Of a stretch of 64,000 nucleotides of DNA, positions 38,065 to 46,071 are shown one piece after another. The notes beneath the pieces were generated by a model. That model was not told where the DNA came from, made no database searches, and saw only the letters and a list, made by a program, of their open reading frames with translations. Source of the DNA: Azonexus sp. R2A61 (lineage in GTDB: Bacteria; Pseudomonadota; Gammaproteobacteria; Burkholderiales; Rhodocyclaceae); NCBI RefSeq assembly GCF_021401135.1, contig NZ_JACBFO010000002.1:434001-498000 (forward strand), written 5' to 3'. How positions within the stretch are numbered: the stretch's first letter is position 1; the number at the start of each line of letters is the position of its first letter. The position numbers were made by a program, and so were the translations under genes.

Positions 38065-38865
38065 ATGACTGACGAAACGTCGCCAACCCTCGAACAAGCC
38101 GCCCGCGCATCGCTGGCGGCCGGCAAGGCGCGGGCGCGGCTGTTCGAATTCGACGGTCGGCGTTATGTCGTCAAGCGGCTCGCCGAGCAGTCGCGCGGCT
38201 TGCTGCAGATCCTGTTCATGCGCTGGGTGGTGCGCTATGTCACCGGCCAGCCTTTGCCCCTGCGAACGCTGGCGCTGAACCAGAAGGCCGGCGGCATGGA
38301 TTACGAGGCCAAGCGGCTGATCAACCTGGCCGCAGCCGGCGTCCGCGTACCCGAAGTGGTGCTGGTCCTGCCCGAACTCTTCGTGCTCGAATATTGCGGC
38401 ACCGTGGTGTCGACGCTGCTCGAGAAATGGACGCCCGAGGTCTGGCGACCGCAGTTGCTAACCCTCGCCCGCGAACTCGGCGAATTCCACCGGGCCGGCC
38501 ACTGGCACGGTGGCGCGCAGATCAAGAACCTCACGCAGTTCGACGGACACAACTGGCGCATCGACTTCGAGGAAAACTTCGGCGAATTCCTGCCGCTGGC
38601 CGCCAGCCAGGCCAACGATCTGGTGATCTTCCTCAATTCGGTGTCGCTGGCCGGGCCGATCGACGAAGCCGAGGCCCGACAACTGCTGCCGCAACTGATC
38701 GACGCCTATTTCGCCGCCCATCCGTCGCTGATGGTCCGCACCGTGATCCGCCGTGCCAAGCCGCTGCTGCGGCTGGCCGCGGGTGTCGCCAGCCCGTTCC
38801 AGCGCTGGTCGCGCAAGGGCATCCGGCGCATCATCGTGCTTGCCGACATTCTCCGCGAGGTGTGA
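38065..38865 (+). CDS. Bud32/lipopolysaccharide-kinase-like protein
   Basis: A 266-residue cytoplasmic protein with a small-kinase plan: YVVKRLAEQ with a candidate ATP lysine near residue 34, DYEAKRLINLAAAGVRVPEVV, then HRAGHWHGGAQIKNL and IDFEENFGEF in place of the catalytic HxD and DFE loops. It resembles Bud32-like and InaA/WaaP sugar kinases. The HGGAQIKN loop replaces the usual HGD...N, so the substrate may be a lipid-linked sugar rather than protein. The gene 4 bases downstream is probably cotranscribed. Confidence 0.68.
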   Translation: MTDETSPTLEQAARASLAAGKARARLFEFDGRRYVVKRLAEQSRGLLQILFMRWVVRYVTGQPLPLRTLALNQKAGGMDYEAKRLINLAAAGVRVPEVVLVLPELFVLEYCGTVVSTLLEKWTPEVWRPQLLTLARELGEFHRAGHWHGGAQIKNLTQFDGHNWRIDFEENFGEFLPLAASQANDLVIFLNSVSLAGPIDEAEARQLLPQLIDAYFAAHPSLMVRTVIRRAKPLLRLAAGVASPFQRWSRKGIRRIIVLADILREV

Positions 38866-38868
38866 ACC

Positions 38869-39378
38869 ATGCAGATCCGCCAGCTCCAGGTCGTTCAGGA
38901 CACCGTGCAGGACCGGCTGATGCTGCGCGTCGCCACCCAGGGCAACGAGGAATTGCGCGTCTGGTTCACCCGCCGCTTCCTGCGCGAAATCTGGCCGCAT
39001 CTGGCGACCATGCTGGCGACTCACCTCAAACCGCCGGCGCAACCGGCCGGCAAGGCTGACAATCCGGCGCAGCAGCCCTCCTTCGAACAGCCCTTCCGCG
39101 ACGACAACGTCACCTATCCGCTCGGCGCCAACCCCCTGCTGGCCAGCGAAAGCCGCCTGAGCGCAACGACCGAGGGCAGCGCCCAGCTGACGCTCAAGGA
39201 AGGTCGCGAACGCAGCTTCAATCTCAACCTGAACGGCGAACTGCTGCAGGCCCTGTGCGCGATGCTGCGCGTATCGGCGCAGAAGGCCGGCTGGGATCTG
39301 CCGCTCGAGTACGGCACGCCGGCTGCGGTCGACATGCCGGCCGGCGAAAATCTCCCGCGCCCCGGCATCCTGCACTGA
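38869..39378 (+). CDS. Conserved protein of unknown function
   Basis: A 169-residue protein, soluble and with no signal peptide. It begins [28 protein letters not shown]; its middle is proline- and glutamine-rich and low in complexity (about 55-75). The C-terminal half has [28 protein letters not shown] recognise no characterised family. It starts 3 bases after the Bud32-like gene and precedes mnmC, so it sits in a probable three-gene unit. Confidence 0.7.
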   Translation: MQIRQLQVVQDTVQDRLMLRVATQGNEELRVWFTRRFLREIWPHLATMLATHLKPPAQPAGKADNPAQQPSFEQPFRDDNVTYPLGANPLLASESRLSATTEGSAQLTLKEGRERSFNLNLNGELLQALCAMLRVSAQKAGWDLPLEYGTPAAVDMPAGENLPRPGILH

Positions 39379-39403
39379 GCCACCGGCGCCCTTCGGCCAG
39401 ACA

Positions 39404-41326
39404 ATGGAAAGACTGACCCCGGCCCGGCTCGAATTCGCCGACGACGGCAGTACGCCCTGGTCGTCCGGCTACGGCGATGTCTATCATTCGGCGCACGGCG
39501 GCCCCGAACAGGCCCGCCACGTTTTCCTGGCCGGCAACGACCTGCCGCAGCGCTGGCAGGGGCGCGACCGCTTCGTCATTCTCGAAACCGGCTTCGGCCT
39601 CGGCCTCAACTTCCTCGCCACCTGGCAGGCCTGGCGCGCCGATCCGCAACGCTGCCGACGACTGCATTTCGTCTCCGTCGAGAAGCACCCGTTTGCCGCC
39701 GCCGACCTTGCCGTCGCCCAGCGCGCCTGGCCGGCATTCGGCGAACTCGCCGCGGCGTTACAGGCGCAGTGGCCGGCGCTGACGCCGGGCATGCACCGCC
39801 TGTTCCTCGACGACGACCAGGTCGTGCTGACGCTGATCTTCGGCGACGCCACGCGCTGCCTGCGTACGGTCGACGCCTCGGTCGACGCTTTTTTCCTCGA
39901 CGGTTTCTCGCCGGCGAAGAATCCCGAACTGTGGTCGCCCGAACTGTGCAGGGCGCTCACCCGACTGGCCGCCAACGGCGCCACGCTGGCCACCTGGTCG
40001 GTCGCCGGCCAGGTCCGTCAGGCGCTCGCCGATGCCGGCTTCGAGCTGGAAAAACGCCCCGGTTTCGCCGGCAAGCGGCAGATGCTGAGCGGCCGTTTCC
40101 GCCAGCGCCGGCCGGACCGCCATCCCTCGCCCGAGGAGCGCCGCGCGGTCATCGTCGGCGCCGGCATCGCCGGCTGCGCCAGCGCCTTCGCCCTGGCCCG
40201 CGCCGGCTGGCAGGTGACGCTACTGGAAGCCGGGCCGACACCGGCCGGCGGCGCATCGAGCAATCTGGCCGGCGTACTGCGCCCGCTGCCCAGCGCCGAC
40301 GACAACCCCCTGTCGCGGCTGACGCGCGCCGGCTACCTGGCCACCCGCACCCTGCTGCAAGCGCTGCCCGAGGCCCGCTGGTCGCCCTGCGGCGTCTTCC
40401 ATCTCGGCCGCGACGCGGCGCATGAAAACCAGCAGAAAAAGGCCGTCAACCGCCTCGGCTGGCCGCCCGAACTGCTGCGCTACGTCAGCCGCGACGAGGC
40501 CACCGCGCAGATCGGCTGGCCGGTCGCGCACGGCGGCTGGTACTTTCCGCAGGGCGGCTGGGTACAGCCGCCGTCGGTCTGCCGGGCGGCGCTGGCCGCC
40601 TTTCCCGAGCGCATTGCTTTTCGCCCGGATTGCGCGGTCGACCGCATCGAACGCACGAAAACCGGTTGGCGCCTGCTGGCCGCCGACGGCAGCGAACTGG
40701 CCGCCGCGCCGGTCGTCGTACTGGCGGCCGGCGCCGGCACGACGCGTTTCGCGCCGTTCGCCGGCATCCCGCAAAGGGCTGCCCGCGGCCAGGTCAGCCA
40801 TCTGCCGGGCGGCAACGGCGCGGGCTTGCGTCACGTCGTCTGCCAGCACGGCTACGCGATGCCCGACGTCGACGGACTGCGCCTGATCGGCGCCACGCTG
40901 CAACTCGGCGACGACGACCCACTGCCACGCACCGCCGACCATGCGGAAAACCTCGAACGCCTGCAGCGCAGCCTGCCCGGCTTCGCCGACGGCATCGATC
41001 CGGCAACGCTGAGCGGTCGCGTCGGCTTCCGCCCGATGTCGCCGGACCGCCTGCCGATCGTCGGCCAGTTGCCGGACACCGCCGCCATCCGCGGCCAGCC
41101 GCGCCTCGTCGCGCAGCCCCGCTTGCCCGGCCTGTGGTGCGTGCAGGGATTCGGCGCACGCGGCATCGTGTGGTCGGCGCTGATGGCCGAACTGCTGGTT
41201 TCCCGCCTCGAAGGCGCGCCGCTGCCGATCGAAAGGGATCTGGTCGATGCCGTCGATCCCGGCCGCTTTTTGCTCAAATCCTGCGGTCGACCGCAGGAAG
41301 ACGACGGTTTTGACGATCGCACCTGA
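39404..41326 (+). CDS. mnmC: Bifunctional tRNA mnm5s2U34 biosynthesis protein MnmC
   Basis: Completes 5-methylaminomethyl-2-thiouridine at the wobble position of several tRNAs. The 640 residues fuse an N-terminal SAM methyltransferase (about 1-235; [11 protein letters not shown] and [17 protein letters not shown]) to a C-terminal FAD oxidase (about 245-620; [20 protein letters not shown], and [14 protein letters not shown]). It carries the conserved fusion order. The last 14 or so residues (CGRPQEDD...) are encoded by a copy of the dispersed palindrome and look like an added tail. A second core copy lies at 40634. Confidence 0.95.
   Translation: MERLTPARLEFADDGSTPWSSGYGDVYHSAHGGPEQARHVFLAGNDLPQRWQGRDRFVILETGFGLGLNFLATWQAWRADPQRCRRLHFVSVEKHPFAAADLAVAQRAWPAFGELAAALQAQWPALTPGMHRLFLDDDQVVLTLIFGDATRCLRTVDASVDAFFLDGFSPAKNPELWSPELCRALTRLAANGATLATWSVAGQVRQALADAGFELEKRPGFAGKRQMLSGRFRQRRPDRHPSPEERRAVIVGAGIAGCASAFALARAGWQVTLLEAGPTPAGGASSNLAGVLRPLPSADDNPLSRLTRAGYLATRTLLQALPEARWSPCGVFHLGRDAAHENQQKKAVNRLGWPPELLRYVSRDEATAQIGWPVAHGGWYFPQGGWVQPPSVCRAALAAFPERIAFRPDCAVDRIERTKTGWRLLAADGSELAAAPVVVLAAGAGTTRFAPFAGIPQRAARGQVSHLPGGNGAGLRHVVCQHGYAMPDVDGLRLIGATLQLGDDDPLPRTADHAENLERLQRSLPGFADGIDPATLSGRVGFRPMSPDRLPIVGQLPDTAAIRGQPRLVAQPRLPGLWCVQGFGARGIVWSALMAELLVSRLEGAPLPIERDLVDAVDPGRFLLKSCGRPQEDDGFDDRT
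40633..40646. repeat. Dispersed palindrome core inside mnmC
   Basis: CGCGGTCGACCGCA with the 12-base core at 40634-40645, in coding sequence (AVDRIE). Confidence 0.7.
41279..41298. repeat. Dispersed palindrome at the 3' end of mnmC
   Basis: A 20-base perfect palindrome containing TGCGGTCGACCGCA, 28 bases before the mnmC stop. Its 3' flank GAAGACGACGGTTTT is similar to that of the copy at 36389. Confidence 0.9.
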
Positions 41327-41370
41327 ACACGCGACAACCGATGCCTTTTTCCACCCGACGGAGCCATGCC

Positions 41371-41841
41371 ATGATTTTCGCCCGCCCCGCAATTGCCGCC
41401 CTGGCGCTCTCGCTGCCGCTCCTCGCCGCCGCCGGCGATGCACTCAAGCCTTTCCCACCGGCCGCCGACGGCGAACAACGCTACGCCATCGACCTGCCAC
41501 CGCTGGCCGACGAGGCCGCCCACAAGGTTGAACTGATCGCCGGCCGGACGATGGAAATCGACTGCAACCAGTACCGCATGGGCGGCCAATGGAAAGAAAA
41601 GACCGTCCAGGGCTGGGGTTACACCTATCACCGGCTGATCAAGGTCGGGCCGGTCGTCGGCACGCTGATGGCCTGTCCGCCCGGTAGCCGCCGCCAAGCC
41701 TTCGTCGCGGTCGGCGGCGAACCGGTGCTGGTCCGCTACAACAGCAAGCTGCCGCTGGTGATCCATGCGCCGGCCGACGTCGAGGTTCGTTACCGGATCT
41801 GGTCGGCCGCGCCGGAAAGCAAACCGGCACCGCGCCGCTGA
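41371..41841 (+). CDS. eco: Ecotin, periplasmic serine protease inhibitor
   Basis: Inhibitor of trypsin-fold serine proteases, acting as a dimer in the periplasm. A signal peptide (about 1-22) precedes the ecotin fold: KVELIAGRTMEIDCNQYRMGG, VQGWGYTYHRL, the reactive loop VGTLMACPPG with the P1 methionine kept as in E. coli ecotin, and VLVRYNSKLPLVIHAP...VRYRIWSA. Both disulfide cysteines are present. The ATG at 41371 places the signal peptide at the terminus; one at 41341 adds ten residues. It is monocistronic between mnmC and metY. Confidence 0.93.
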   Translation: MIFARPAIAALALSLPLLAAAGDALKPFPPAADGEQRYAIDLPPLADEAAHKVELIAGRTMEIDCNQYRMGGQWKEKTVQGWGYTYHRLIKVGPVVGTLMACPPGSRRQAFVAVGGEPVLVRYNSKLPLVIHAPADVEVRYRIWSAAPESKPAPRR

Positions 41842-41962
41842 GCCTTATATCGATCCTGCAGCGGCTTAATTACCCGATCTGATTGGCGTTCGGCCAACGG
41901 CACGGGTAAGCTTGGCCGGCTAAGCATTCCCTTTCCACACAACACGACCAGAGAGACATCCG

Positions 41963-43246
41963 ATGAAACTGGAAACCCTCGCCGTTCATGGCGGCTACAG
42001 CCCGGACCCGACGACCAAGGCAGTCGCCGTGCCGATCTACCAGACCACGTCGTACGCCTTCGACAGCACCCAGCACGGCGCCGACCTGTTCGACCTCAAG
42101 GTCGCCGGCAACATCTACACGCGGATCATGAACCCGACCCAGGACGTGCTCGAAAAGCGCGTCGCCGCGATGGAAGGCGGCGTCGCCGCACTGGCCATGG
42201 CCTCGGGCATGGCCGCGATCACCGCCTCGATCCAGACGATCGCCGAAGCCGGCGACAACATCGTCACCTCGTCCACGCTGTACGGCGGCACCTACAACCT
42301 GTTCGCCCACACCCTGCCGCAATACGGCATCGAAGTCCGCTTCGCCGACTACCGCGACCCGGATGCCTTCGAGAAGCTGATCGACGCGAAGACCAAAGCC
42401 GTCTTCTGCGAATCGGTCGGCAACCCGCTCGGCAACATCACCGACTTCGAAAAGCTCGCCGAAATCGCCCACAAGCACGGCGTGCCGGTCATCGTCGACA
42501 ACACCGTGCCCTCGCCCTACCTGTGCCGCCCCTTCGAGCACGGCGCCGACATCGTCGTGCACGCCCTGACCAAGTACCTTGGCGGCCACGGCAACAGCAT
42601 CGGCGGCATCATCGTCGATAGCGGCAAGTTCCCGTGGGCCGAGCACAAGGCCAAGTTCAAGCGCCTCAACGAGCCGGACGTGTCCTACCACGGTGTCGTC
42701 TATACCGAAGCCCTCGGTGCCGCCGCCTACATCGGCCGCGCCCGCGTCGTGCCGCTGCGCAACATGGGCGCCGCGATCAGCCCGTTCAACGCCTTCCTGA
42801 TCCTGCAAGGCATCGAGACGCTGGCGCTGCGCATGGACCGCATCTGCGACAACTCGCTGAAGATCGCCCGCTTCCTGCAGAACCACCCGAAGGTCAGCTG
42901 GGTCAACTACGCCGGCCTGCCCGAGCACAAGGACCACGCGCTGGTGCAGAAGTACATGGGCGGCCGCGCTTCTGGCATCCTCAACTTCGGCGTGAAAGGA
43001 ACGAACTGCGGCGGCCGCGAAGGCGGCGGCAAGTTCCAGGATGCGCTCAAGCTGGTTACCCGCCTGGTCAACATCGGCGACTGCAAGACCCTGGCCTGCC
43101 ACCCGGCCTCGACCACGCACCGCCAGCTGTCGCCGGAAGAACTGGCCAAGGCCGGCGTCTCCGAAGACATGATCCGTCTGTCGGTCGGCATCGAGCACGT
43201 CGACGACCTGATCGCCGACCTCAACCAGGCGCTCAACGCCGCCTGA
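41963..43246 (+). CDS. metY: O-acetylhomoserine sulfhydrylase/aminocarboxypropyltransferase
   Basis: PLP enzyme that makes homocysteine from O-acetylhomoserine and sulfide for methionine synthesis. The 427 residues fit the MetY group, starting MKLETLAVHGGY. PLP-binding features include ASGMAAI, YGGTYNLF, VDNTVPSP and the lysine in HALTKYLGGHG, followed by HPASTTH. The 121-base leader (41842-41962) has a small hairpin (TTGGCGTTCGGCCAA) but I do not recognise a SAM riboswitch. A terminator follows the gene. Confidence 0.93.
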   Translation: MKLETLAVHGGYSPDPTTKAVAVPIYQTTSYAFDSTQHGADLFDLKVAGNIYTRIMNPTQDVLEKRVAAMEGGVAALAMASGMAAITASIQTIAEAGDNIVTSSTLYGGTYNLFAHTLPQYGIEVRFADYRDPDAFEKLIDAKTKAVFCESVGNPLGNITDFEKLAEIAHKHGVPVIVDNTVPSPYLCRPFEHGADIVVHALTKYLGGHGNSIGGIIVDSGKFPWAEHKAKFKRLNEPDVSYHGVVYTEALGAAAYIGRARVVPLRNMGAAISPFNAFLILQGIETLALRMDRICDNSLKIARFLQNHPKVSWVNYAGLPEHKDHALVQKYMGGRASGILNFGVKGTNCGGREGGGKFQDALKLVTRLVNIGDCKTLACHPASTTHRQLSPEELAKAGVSEDMIRLSVGIEHVDDLIADLNQALNAA

Positions 43247-43270
43247 TCGACGATTGCGGATGGAACAAGG

Positions 43271-43296
43271 AACCCGGCCGAGCGCCGGGTTTTTTC
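43271..43296 (+). terminator. Rho-independent terminator after metY
   Basis: ACCCGGC stem with loop and GCCGGGT, then six T residues. It overlaps the stop of the convergent partner gene. Confidence 0.88.
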
Positions 43297-43594
43297 ATGC
43301 CGTGTCGGCGGCTTCGCCGTCCGCGGTCGCCACGCGTGCCAGGTACTCGACGAAGGCAGGCGCCAGGTCGGCATAGTAGTTCGAATCCCAGCGGGAATCG
43401 CGAATGAAGTCGGTGAGCAGGAAGTGCCACTGCTCGTCCGACAAGCCCTCGCGCAAGGCGGGGTAATGCGCCGCCAGCAGTTGCGAAACGCCGAGAAAGA
43501 CGAGATGCCGGTAGGCACGCAGCCCGGGCAGCGCGTAGCCGGCCGGCAAGGTCTCGCTGCGCCCCCTCACGTAGTCGTAAAAGTCCGCAGACAT
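43295..43594 (-). CDS. Short MNIO partner protein (BufC/HvfC/MbnC-like, putative RiPP recognition)
   Basis: A 99-residue protein resembling the N-terminal domain of DUF2063/HvfC partner proteins: LPGLRAYRHLVFLGVSQLLAAHYPALREGLSDEQWHFLL followed by WDSNYYADLAPAFVEYLAR. Partners of DUF692 oxidases bind the precursor and present it to the enzyme. Typical HvfC/BufC proteins are about 200-260 residues, so this one lacks a second domain. It overlaps the MNIO gene by 28 bases, and GGGAG precedes the ATG at 43594. I found no remnant of the missing half downstream. Confidence 0.65.
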   Translation of the reverse strand: MSADFYDYVRGRSETLPAGYALPGLRAYRHLVFLGVSQLLAAHYPALREGLSDEQWHFLLTDFIRDSRWDSNYYADLAPAFVEYLARVATADGEAADTA

Positions 43595-44355
43595 GCGAGC
43601 TCCCGGTTGATCGTTGCCAGGTCGGGGATGTCGTTGTCCCATTCGAGCAGGATGTCCTTGCCGTGCCTGCCGGCCCAGGCGCCGGCCGCCCGGGCGGTGG
43701 CAGGCTCGACCGGCTGGCTGTGGGTGTCGATGTAGAGTCCGAAACGGGCGTCGAATTCATGGCCGGCGACGTGCAGGTAACTGACGCGTGCGGCGGGAAG
43801 GCGCGCAATGAAATCGGCGATGTCGTCCGTGCCGTGATTCTTCCGGTTCACGCTGATGTTGTTGAAATCGAGCAGGATGTCGCAGTCGGCGCGTTCGGCG
43901 ACGCGACACAGGAAGGCCGCTTCGTCGAGCGTACCGATGTTGGTGTAGTAGGTCGTGTTTTCGATGCCGATGCGCTGGCCGAGCACGTCCTGGACTTCGC
44001 AAATCCGGTCGCTGACCCGGCGCACTTCGGTCTCGGTGAACGGCACCGGAAACAGGTCGTAGAGTTGATGCGCATCGCCGCTGGCCGCCAGATGATCCGA
44101 ATAGTGCTGCGCACCGATATCGTCGATCAAGCCGCGCAATTCCCGGAGAAACGGCCGGTTCATCCGGCCGCTGCCGCCGAGGTTCAGCGAAACACCGTGC
44201 AACTGGACCGGATAGCCGGCATCGCGCAGGCGATACAGCGGCGTCCGGTCACGCCGTATCCAGTTCTCGGGCGCAACCTCGAAGAAATCGGCATCGATGG
44301 CCGCGGGCGACCAATCGAACATCTCGCTGCGAAAACCGATGCCGATCCGCGTCAT
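43567..44355 (-). CDS. DUF692 multinuclear iron-dependent oxidase (MNIO; BufB-like)
   Basis: A 262-residue TIM-barrel oxidase of the DUF692/MNIO family, which uses two or three iron ions and oxygen to modify cysteines of ribosomal peptides (methanobactin MbnB, bufferin BufB). Candidate metal and catalytic residues are visible in order: EVAPENW, HGVSLNLG, YSDHLA, GIENTTYYTN, LLDFNNISVN, HVAGHE, DTHSQPV and LLEWDNDIP. Just upstream is a gene for a cysteine-repeat precursor (31-base gap) and just downstream the partner gene. The likely reaction is conversion of Cys in the repeats to thiooxazole or a related heterocycle, inferred from relatives. Confidence 0.9.
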   Translation of the reverse strand: MTRIGIGFRSEMFDWSPAAIDADFFEVAPENWIRRDRTPLYRLRDAGYPVQLHGVSLNLGGSGRMNRPFLRELRGLIDDIGAQHYSDHLAASGDAHQLYDLFPVPFTETEVRRVSDRICEVQDVLGQRIGIENTTYYTNIGTLDEAAFLCRVAERADCDILLDFNNISVNRKNHGTDDIADFIARLPAARVSYLHVAGHEFDARFGLYIDTHSQPVEPATARAAGAWAGRHGKDILLEWDNDIPDLATINRELACLRTFTTT

Positions 44356-44386
44356 GGATGACGTCCGTTGCACGATATCGGGTTGC

Positions 44387-44644
44387 TTACTTCTTCGCGC
44401 AGGAAGCTTCCTTCTTGCTGCACGAAGCCTCCTTCTTGGCGCAGGATGCCTCCTTTTTTGCGCACGAAGCTTCCTTTTTGGCACAGGACGCTTCCTTCTT
44501 GGCGCACTTGGCCTCGGCGGAACTCGCTTGTTCCTTCTTCGCGCACTTGCTGTTCGCGGCGCAGGTTTTGGCAGCTTCGCCGGCGTAGGCAGTGCTGGTG
44601 GCGACGAGGGTGGCAGCCAGGGCGGCAACGGTCTTCAGGTTCAT
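44387..44644 (-). CDS. Secreted cysteine-repeat precursor peptide (bufferin-like RiPP)
   Basis: An 85-residue protein with a signal peptide (MNLKTVAALAATLVATSTAYA, cut near residue 21) and a mature part of about 64 residues made of Lys, Glu, Ala, Ser and eight Cys. The last six Cys are exactly seven residues apart in the repeat Cys-Ala-Lys-Lys-Glu-Ala-Ser; an alternating pattern of charge suggests helices with aligned Cys. At DNA level it is a 21-base tandem repeat. AAGGAGA precedes the ATG. It is the probable substrate of the MNIO 31 bases downstream. It lacks the EGKCG motif of HvfA and is unlike DUF2282 bufferins, so it may be a new precursor class. Copper binding is inference. Confidence 0.85.
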   Translation of the reverse strand: MNLKTVAALAATLVATSTAYAGEAAKTCAANSKCAKKEQASSAEAKCAKKEASCAKKEASCAKKEASCAKKEASCSKKEASCAKK

Positions 44645-44685
44645 GGTGATCTCCTTGTGGATTGGGGGTGGGGTAAGACGATGAA

Positions 44686-45213
44686 TCAGCGGGCGCCGTA
44701 GAAAACGTAGTCGGCCTGATAGGCGACCTTCACTTCCTTGCCGACAGCGGCCATGTCGCAGCCCTGGGCCGGTGCCGCACCGCCGACGGTATTCAGACGC
44801 TGGATGTAGGTCGTGCCGCTCATCCGCCCGTCACCGACGGCCGGATTGGCCTTGACCAGTTGCAGCGGCAGGTTGCCGGCCGAGGTCGGTGCGACGGCGA
44901 CCTGCTTGCCGGTGACCTTGGAGCCGTCCCGGGCTTCCCAGGTCGGACCGCCGTAATACGTGCCGACGACATTCTTCGCAGCGTCGTACAACGTGGCCGC
45001 CGGCACCACGAAGGTCCAGGCGTGGCTGCCAGGCTGATCGGCCTTTTCACGGCAGGCGTAGGTCACTTCGCCGATGCCGACGGTCCAGGCTTTCTGGACA
45101 TGCCCGTCGGGCACCCGGACGGCTTCCGGCAGCGTGGCGTTGTCGACATTGGCCATCGCCGAGGTGGCAGCCAGCAGCGCGCTGGCGGAAACGAGGAAAC
45201 GCAGTGCTTTCAT
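44686..45213 (-). CDS. DUF3455 secreted protein, first gene of the MNIO operon
   Basis: A 175-residue protein with a signal peptide (MKALRFLVSASALLAATSAMA) and a DUF3455 domain: AWTVGIGEVTYACREK, HAWTFVVPAATLYD, TYYGGPTWEARDGSKV and two conserved Cys. The function is unknown. It is 42 bases ahead of the precursor gene on the same strand, and a promoter-like site matching that of the sigma operon lies 60 bases upstream. It may be a second client or a periplasmic partner of the modified peptide. Confidence 0.8.
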   Translation of the reverse strand: MKALRFLVSASALLAATSAMANVDNATLPEAVRVPDGHVQKAWTVGIGEVTYACREKADQPGSHAWTFVVPAATLYDAAKNVVGTYYGGPTWEARDGSKVTGKQVAVAPTSAGNLPLQLVKANPAVGDGRMSGTTYIQRLNTVGGAAPAQGCDMAAVGKEVKVAYQADYVFYGAR

Positions 45214-45273
45214 GAATCTCTCCTTTGAGCAGGGTATCGGGTGGTGTGCGAAATCGCCGGCACCTGTCCCCTT

Positions 45274-45300
45274 TACGCAGCGCCCTGCAATCCGGATGCA
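45274..45300 (-). promoter_or_regulatory. ECF-type promoter of the DUF3455-precursor-MNIO operon
   Basis: On the minus strand TGCATCC, 15 bases, GCGTA; 60 bases before the DUF3455 ATG. It has the same sequence and spacing as the promoter facing the other way at 45321. Confidence 0.65.
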
Positions 45301-45320
45301 GAAATCGCAAAAAAATTTTT

Positions 45321-45347
45321 TGCATCCGTTCCCCCGCCGCTTGCGTA
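45321..45347 (+). promoter_or_regulatory. ECF-type promoter of the sigma/anti-sigma operon
   Basis: TGCATCC, 15 bases, GCGTA; 61 bases before the sigma ATG. The divergent pair overlaps an inverted repeat (CGGATGCA...TGCATCCG, 45293-45328) around an A/T-rich centre. It probably is the autoregulated target of this sigma factor. Confidence 0.65.
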
Positions 45348-45408
45348 GACCGGTTGTCTCTTTCGACCAAAACCAAAGACAATTGTGAGGACAGCATGTT
45401 TGGGAGCG

Positions 45409-46071
45409 ATGACCTTGGAGGATGCGTTTCACGTCGATCCGCTCACCGCGGAAGCGGCCGGGAGCGACGGCATCGAGCCGGCCTATGCCCGGGCCTGGCG
45501 CGAAGCGGATCTGGTCGCCTGGGTCGGCCGCGTGGTCGACCAGGACGAACGTGCGCTGGCCAGCCTGTACGAGGCGCTGGCAGCCCGGGTCCAGACCTTC
45601 GTCCTGCGCCTGACGCGGCAGCGGGCGCTGGCCGAGGAGGTGACTGAAGATGTTTTCTGGCAACTCTGGCGGCAGGCGCCGCGCTTCGATCCGGAAAAAG
45701 GCAGCGTCATGGCGTGGATCATGAACATGGCCCGCAGCCGCGCCCTCGACGCATTGCGTCAGGTGGAAACGCGCGAAGTGCAGGACGAGATGGCACTCGA
45801 GGCCGCTGCCGACGAAGCCGGCGACGAGACGCCGCTGGATCTGCTGACGGCGATCGACGAACGGCATCGCTTGCACCAGGCCGTTGGCCAACTGGAACCC
45901 CTGCCCCGGCAATTGCTTGCCCTGGCTTTTTTCCGTGGCATGACCCACGACGAGATCGCCCAGCATTGCGATCTTCCGCTTGGCACGGTCAAATCGCAGA
46001 TTCGCCGCAGCCTGACCCGCTTACAGGACTGCCTGGCGCGACAGGGCCTGGCCCCAAGGATAGTGACATGA
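45409..46071 (+). CDS. ECF RNA polymerase sigma factor
   Basis: A 220-residue sigma-70-family factor with regions 2 and 4. Region 2 includes TRQRALAEEVTEDVFWQLWRQAPRFDPEKGSVMAWIMNMARSRALD. Region 4 includes PRQLLALAFFRGMTHDEIAQHCDLPLGTVKSQIRRSL. It resembles ECF factors paired with ChrR-type cupin anti-sigmas, which respond to oxidative or photooxidative stress. The ATG at 45409 has GGGAG upstream; an in-frame GTG at 45385 is another option. The stop overlaps the anti-sigma ATG (ATGA). Confidence 0.92.
   Translation: MTLEDAFHVDPLTAEAAGSDGIEPAYARAWREADLVAWVGRVVDQDERALASLYEALAARVQTFVLRLTRQRALAEEVTEDVFWQLWRQAPRFDPEKGSVMAWIMNMARSRALDALRQVETREVQDEMALEAAADEAGDETPLDLLTAIDERHRLHQAVGQLEPLPRQLLALAFFRGMTHDEIAQHCDLPLGTVKSQIRRSLTRLQDCLARQGLAPRIVT

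Noticed and set aside
41842..41962. A SAM or SAH riboswitch before metY
   Set aside because: A short hairpin exists, but I could not match a conserved SAM/SAH core.
44399..44520. 21-base tandem repeats taken as a CRISPR array or minisatellite
   Set aside because: There are no unique spacers; the repeat is in frame and encodes the heptad Cys repeats of a secreted peptide with a good ribosome binding site.
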